From Lautropia sp. SCN 70-15 (GTDB lineage: Bacteria > Pseudomonadota > Gammaproteobacteria > Burkholderiales > Burkholderiaceae_E), in NCBI GenBank assembly GCA_001724315.1, contig MEEC01000013.1, forward strand, positions 1-25,849: a stretch of 25,849 nucleotides of DNA, given 5' to 3'. Shown here one piece after another: positions 22,858 to 25,849 of the stretch. Position 1 is the first letter of the stretch. Each line of letters opens with the position of its first letter. The position numbers were made by a program, and so were the translations under genes. The notes under the pieces are model-generated. The model worked only from the letters and a program-made list of their open reading frames with translations, did no database searches and was not told the origin of the DNA.

Positions 22858-23267
22858 TCTCGGTCGACACCAACATCCTCACCCGCTTCTACGTCGACGA
22901 CCCGGACGATCCCGAGGCGCGCAAGCAGCGACCCGCCGCGCGTCGCGCGATGGAAAGCCCGTCGGTCTTCGTACCGGCCTCGGTCCTGCTGGAGCTCGAA
23001 TGGGTGCTGCGCGCCTTCTACGAGTTCGGGCCGGCCGACTTCGCGGCGGTGGTCAACCACCTGCTCGGGCTGCCGAACGTGGCCATCGAATCGCGCGCCG
23101 CCGTGACACAGGCGATCGACGCACATGGCGCCGGCCTGGATTTCGCCGACGCGCTCCACCTTGCTTCGAGCCGCCACTGCGAGACGTTGGTCACATTCGA
23201 CGACAAGCGCTTCGCGCGCCGGGCAGAAAGGCTCGGTCTGCAGCCTGCAGTATCGGTGGCGCGCTGA
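22854..23267 (+). CDS. vapC: VapC-type PIN-domain toxin
   Basis: 137-residue PIN ribonuclease. Acidic metal-binding residues are in place: Asp5 (SVDTNIL), Glu47 (SVLLELEW), Asp96 and Asp99 (LDFADALH), and Asp116/Asp117 (TFDDKRFAR). Translation starts at GTG 22854, overlapping the vapB stop. VapC toxins cut initiator tRNA or rRNA loops; the target here cannot be told. The protein is of full length and looks active. A hairpin at 23272-23295 follows. Confidence 0.93.
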   Translation: MISVDTNILTRFYVDDPDDPEARKQRPAARRAMESPSVFVPASVLLELEWVLRAFYEFGPADFAAVVNHLLGLPNVAIESRAAVTQAIDAHGAGLDFADALHLASSRHCETLVTFDDKRFARRAERLGLQPAVSVAR

Positions 23268-23271
23268 ACGC

Positions 23272-23295
23272 GGGAGCGCGCTCCGGGCCGCTCCC
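23272..23295. terminator. Hairpin between convergent vapC and thioesterase gene
   Basis: GGGAGCG (23272-23278) and CGCTCCC (23289-23295) are perfect 7-bp arms around a 10-base loop. GGAGCGCGCTCC is also a 12-bp palindrome inside it. It lies in the 35-bp gap between two convergent stops, the place for a shared terminator. No T-run. Confidence 0.5.
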
Positions 23296-23302
23296 TTACC
23301 CA

Positions 23303-24118
23303 CTATTCCTTGAAGTACACCACCTGGTTACTCGTCGCCAGCAGCTCCCCGCCCTCGCTCCAGATCTCGGCCGACTGGTCGTGATAGCCGAGCCCGAAGC
23401 GCGAGGCGCGCGCGGTGGCCAGCACGTGCTTCTCGCCCACCCTGGCCAGGTGCTTCGCGTCTGCGTGGAAGTAGGTGGTCAGCGACACGGTGCCGGCCGG
23501 TACCCGGCGCGGGCGGCGGATCATCACCCGCGGGAAGAAGGAGTCGCAGATCGCGGCCAGCGACACGAAGTCCATCGGGCGCGGCGGATCGTCGCGGATC
23601 CACAGCGTGCTGACCGAGTCGAGCTCCTGCTCGAGCCTGGAGCCGTCGGGCCAGAAGCCCTTCACGAAGCGCATGTCGTAGCAGCAGGTCCAGGGCGCGA
23701 AGGCGCTGCTGTCCATGCGCGGCAGGGACTCCGCGGCCGGCACCTGCGGGAAGCCGGTCTCGGTCGAGGCCCAGGTTTCGCGGCGCAGCGCGAAGAAGGC
23801 GGTGGCGGTGGTGGTCACCTCGGAGCCCTGGGTCATGGTCATCGACCAGTGCTGCGTGGAGCGGTTGGTGCGCATCGGTACCGCGTCGATCCGGAACTCG
23901 CCGTCGGCCACGGCGCCGGCGTAGTTCACGGTGAGCGCCACCGGGTCGCCGAGGCGATCGGGGTGGGCCAGTGCGGCGTTGAGCATCGCGGCCGCGGTCA
24001 CGCCGCCGAAGGGGCCGACCATGTTGGCGTAGGCCGGCTCGGTGCGGCCGGCGAACGAGCCGTCGGGGTGGCGGGCCAGGCGGGTGGCGCGGTCGAGGGG
24101 GTGGGTGGGGTCGGTCAT
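23303..24118 (-). CDS. TesB-like acyl-CoA thioesterase family protein
   Basis: 271-residue double-hotdog protein. The first hotdog (about 10-112) has PYANMVGPFGGVTAAAMLNAAL-type start (AYANMVGPFGGVTAAAML) and the strand ALTVNYAGAVADGEFRIDAVPMRTNRSTQHWSMTMTQ, the pattern of 4HBT_3/TesB-like thioesterases. The second (about 145-271) contains MDFVSLAAICDSFFPRV and ends DQSAEIWSEGGELLATSNQVVYFKE, where the SNQ(M/V)xYFK ending is highly conserved in this group. It probably hydrolyses acyl-CoA; substrate unknown. ATG at 24116-24118. It converges with vapC and lies 16 bp downstream of the PIN toxin gene on the same strand. Confidence 0.85.
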   Translation of the reverse strand: MTDPTHPLDRATRLARHPDGSFAGRTEPAYANMVGPFGGVTAAAMLNAALAHPDRLGDPVALTVNYAGAVADGEFRIDAVPMRTNRSTQHWSMTMTQGSEVTTTATAFFALRRETWASTETGFPQVPAAESLPRMDSSAFAPWTCCYDMRFVKGFWPDGSRLEQELDSVSTLWIRDDPPRPMDFVSLAAICDSFFPRVMIRRPRRVPAGTVSLTTYFHADAKHLARVGEKHVLATARASRFGLGYHDQSAEIWSEGGELLATSNQVVYFKE

Positions 24119-24134
24119 GTGAGGCGCGGTTCGA

Positions 24135-24548
24135 TCATTCGCCGTGACGCGCCCAGAAGTCCGCGGGCGTCACGATGGGATAACGATCCGCCAGCGCAAG
24201 CAGGTCCTTGTCGCCGGTGATCAGGTAGGTGGCCTGGCTGGCAAGCAGCGTTGCCAGCACGGGCTGGTCGGCCGGGTCACGGAGATTTTCGTCCGGCGCC
24301 CCTGTCGGCTCGACGACATCGGCCAGGAACATGAAGCTGTCCACCAGGTCACGAATCTCCGCGGCGCTGAGCTTCACCCGCGACAGGCGGGGCAGGACCC
24401 GCGCCATCTCGTCGAGAATGTAGCGCGACAGCACGACGTCCAGCCCACCCTGGCGCCAGGCAGTGACGATGCGCCCCCGCACGCTGACCGGGTAGGCGAG
24501 CCCGGATACCAGCACGTTGGTATCCAGCACGACACGCAGGTGCGGCAT
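24135..24548 (-). CDS. PIN-domain toxin (PIN_3-like)
   Basis: 137-residue predicted ribonuclease toxin of the 'putative toxin component, PIN family' type. Acidic residues are Asp9 (VVLDTNVLVSGL), Glu47 (RYILDEMARVL), Asp91 (ENLRDPADQPVLATLLAS, the DPxDxPVLATA-like signature) and Asp113 (LITGDKDLLAL). The ending YPIVTPADFWARH is also typical. The ATG at 24546-24548 overlaps the antitoxin stop by one base (TGATG). Its antitoxin is of Phd/YefM type rather than VapB. Intact length. Confidence 0.9.
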   Translation of the reverse strand: MPHLRVVLDTNVLVSGLAYPVSVRGRIVTAWRQGGLDVVLSRYILDEMARVLPRLSRVKLSAAEIRDLVDSFMFLADVVEPTGAPDENLRDPADQPVLATLLASQATYLITGDKDLLALADRYPIVTPADFWARHGE

Positions 24549-24820
24549 CAGCGCCGCTTTCGCTCTGCTGCCACGGCTGCATCGATCTCCGCCAGGCCTT
24601 CTTCGGCCGGAACCTCGGAGTACGCCTGGGCGATGCGGTCGCTGAACGCGTCGAAACGCTCGCGCATTCGCCGGATTCGCGCGAACAGTTCCGCATCGAC
24701 CAGCGCGGCAACCGGCTTGCCGTCCTTGTTGATGACGATGCTGTCGTTTCGGTACTGCACCTGGTTGAGCATCTCGCCCAGGTTCTGCCGGAAATTGACG
24801 GCGCTGACTTCGGTGATCAT
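24548..24820 (-). CDS. Phd/YefM-family antitoxin of the PIN toxin
   Basis: 90-residue antitoxin. The N-terminal ITEVSAVNFRQNLGEMLNQVQYRNDSIVINKDGKPVAALVDAELF (2-46) is the Phd/YefM DNA-binding fold. The C-terminal helix-rich part (FDAFSDRIAQAYSEVPAEEGLAEIDAAVAAERKRR) should bind the toxin. The ATG at 24818-24820 gives the family start, although an upstream in-frame start at 24883 exists. It is translationally coupled to the PIN toxin by TGATG. A 16-bp inverted repeat lies 15 bases upstream. Confidence 0.88.
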   Translation of the reverse strand: MITEVSAVNFRQNLGEMLNQVQYRNDSIVINKDGKPVAALVDAELFARIRRMRERFDAFSDRIAQAYSEVPAEEGLAEIDAAVAAERKRR

Positions 24821-24834
24821 GGCTGACTCTGGAG

Positions 24835-24855
24835 CATATTGATTGATATGATCAT
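24835..24855. promoter_or_regulatory. Probable operator of the Phd-PIN module
   Basis: CATAT (24835-24839), TGATTG, ATATG (24846-24850) form an inverted repeat. ATGATCAT (24848-24855) is a second, overlapping 8-bp palindrome. This is the most AT-rich patch for hundreds of bases and lies just before the antitoxin start. On the - strand CATAAT beside it may be a -10. Autoregulation is inferred. Confidence 0.5.
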
Positions 24856-24902
24856 TATGCTTGGGTTGCCGGGCCCTGTCCACCGGTGCTGCAGCCCGCC
24901 GC

Positions 24903-25847
24903 TCACTCCTCCGCCAGCTTCCTGCGCGCCTCGCGGCGCTCGATCGCCTTCTCCTTGCGGCGCTTGTCGTACTCGATCTTCACCAGTTTCTCCTTCTCGC
25001 CCAGCTCGGCCGCCCGCGCGGTGAGGGCCTGCACGTCGGCTTGGCCGCCCATCATCATCGTGCTGAACAGCATGCGCTCGGACTGAAGCGCCTGCAGCTC
25101 GGCCTTCTCCTGCCAGTCGATCGCGAAGTCCTCGTCCATGGTCGCCAGGTCGAAGGCCCGCAGCTTGTCGCCGTTGCGGTACTTCGCCAGCGACTTCCTG
25201 TTCCGGTCGCCGACGCTGGCCACGTGCTTGCGCTCGCCGTCGTTCCAGCGCTGCTCGTCGCGGGTCAGCTCGCCGCCGATCGGCCTGGCCAGGATCAGCT
25301 CCGGATCGCGCGAAAGGCCCATCGATTCGGCCTTGGCGAGGAGCGCCTGGTCCTGCTCCTTCAGCAACGCGTGCTTGCGGCGCTCGACCGCGAGCCGCTC
25401 CTTGTGGACCTTCTCGGCGGCCTGCCTGCGGATGCGGAACATGTCCTCCGACATCGACTTCATCGCCGACTCCATCTTCGCCATGCGGGCCTCGGCCGGC
25501 TCGGCGTTCGTGGCCATCAAGCTGTCGGACAGGCGCTTCTGGAACTCGGCCTCGGCCTTGGCCACGTTCGCGTCTTGCTCGGCCTGCAGCTGCACGCGGC
25601 GCAGCTCGAACTCGACGTCGACCTGGCGCAGCTTCTCGCGATAGTCCTGCTCGACCGCGCGCGCCTGCTCCTGGAAGTCGCGGCGCGCGTCGTTCAGCGC
25701 CTGGTCGCGGTCGCGCTTGCGCTCGCGCAGCGCCTTCTGCGCGGCGTTGCGCTGGTCGCGCAGCTCCTTGTCGGACTGCTGGGCCAGGGCGGGAAGCGGC
25801 TGCAGCCCGATGCCGGCGACGAGCGCCAGGCAGGCGAAGAAGGCGTG
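24903..25847 (-). CDS. Secreted coiled-coil protein, unknown function (start outside window; paralogue of 17000-17956)
   Basis: 314 residues are visible and the frame stays open to the window edge. The visible start (FFACLALVAGIGLQPLPALAQQSDKELRDQ) is most of a signal peptide, so only a few residues are missing. The rest is charged coiled coil, broken by MGLSRDPELILARPIGGELTRDE and ending KAIERREARRKLAEE. It shares with the 17-kb protein the blocks SDKELRDQR.AAQK, YREKLRQVDV.FEL, AEAEFQK.LS, PIGGELTR, RNRK.LAKY.NG.KLR and KAIERREARRKL, in the same order and spacing. It is therefore a clear paralogue, probably periplasmic, of no named family that I know. The - strand Phd-PIN module lies just downstream of its stop. 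Confidence 0.8.
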   Translation of the reverse strand, partial: HAFFACLALVAGIGLQPLPALAQQSDKELRDQRNAAQKALRERKRDRDQALNDARRDFQEQARAVEQDYREKLRQVDVEFELRRVQLQAEQDANVAKAEAEFQKRLSDSLMATNAEPAEARMAKMESAMKSMSEDMFRIRRQAAEKVHKERLAVERRKHALLKEQDQALLAKAESMGLSRDPELILARPIGGELTRDEQRWNDGERKHVASVGDRNRKSLAKYRNGDKLRAFDLATMDEDFAIDWQEKAELQALQSERMLFSTMMMGGQADVQALTARAAELGEKEKLVKIEYDKRRKEKAIERREARRKLAEE

Positions 25848-25849
25848 CT

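Noticed and set aside
18900..24900. A chromosomal integron with toxin-antitoxin cassettes
   Set aside because: The genes lie on both strands with their own promoters, and I see no integrase or regularly spaced attC-like imperfect palindromes.

Overview
The window is about 26 kb of very GC-rich DNA (roughly 70% by eye). It is densely coding, with no rRNA, tRNA, CRISPR array, insertion sequence or phage gene that I can see. The gene set points to a betaproteobacterium, most likely Burkholderiales: MetNIQ, a CysK with the NPGGSIKDR motif, QueD/QueE, a RIO-type kinase beside DbpA, and many small oxidoreductases and transporters. This placement rests on gene content and codon bias, not on a marker gene.

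Left part (1-11.0 kb), mostly core functions. It opens with the 3' end of an ABC exporter. Then come a complete methionine importer (metN-metI-metQ), cysteine synthase and an RcnB-like periplasmic protein, all on the + strand. These converge on a queD-queE operon on the - strand. QueD is an unusual fusion of three PTPS-type domains. Next are a membrane-anchored Mrr-like nuclease-fold protein, a RIO-type kinase divergent from the RNA helicase gene dbpA, and an unassigned conserved protein with a macrodomain-like C-terminal motif.

Middle part (11.0-18.8 kb). An Old Yellow Enzyme family reductase is followed by a MntA/HepT-type (MNT-HEPN) toxin-antitoxin pair. Then come a DHA2-type MFS exporter on the - strand, a second MFS transporter overlapping an EamA permease on the + strand, a secreted coiled-coil protein and a short-chain dehydrogenase.

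Right part (18.9-25.8 kb), an accessory-looking patchwork. Single toxin-antitoxin modules alternate with ordinary metabolic genes (two TesB-like thioesterases and a nitronate monooxygenase). The modules are Phd with a RelE/ParE toxin, a decayed parDE, higBA, vapBC and Phd with a PIN toxin. Counting MNT-HEPN, there are five apparently intact modules and one wreck in about 12.5 kb. Several have a palindrome at their promoter that would suit autoregulation. The window ends inside a second coiled-coil protein that is a clear paralogue of the one at 17.0-18.0 kb, so the two paralogues bracket this patchwork.

The most unusual objects are the triple-domain QueD, whose complementary active-site residues suggest a covalent pseudo-trimer, the toxin-antitoxin cluster bracketed by the coiled-coil paralogues, and the macrodomain-like protein at 10.0-11.0 kb. 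No stretch over 300 bases lacks a gene. The longest gap is the 231-bp divergent region at 11003-11233.
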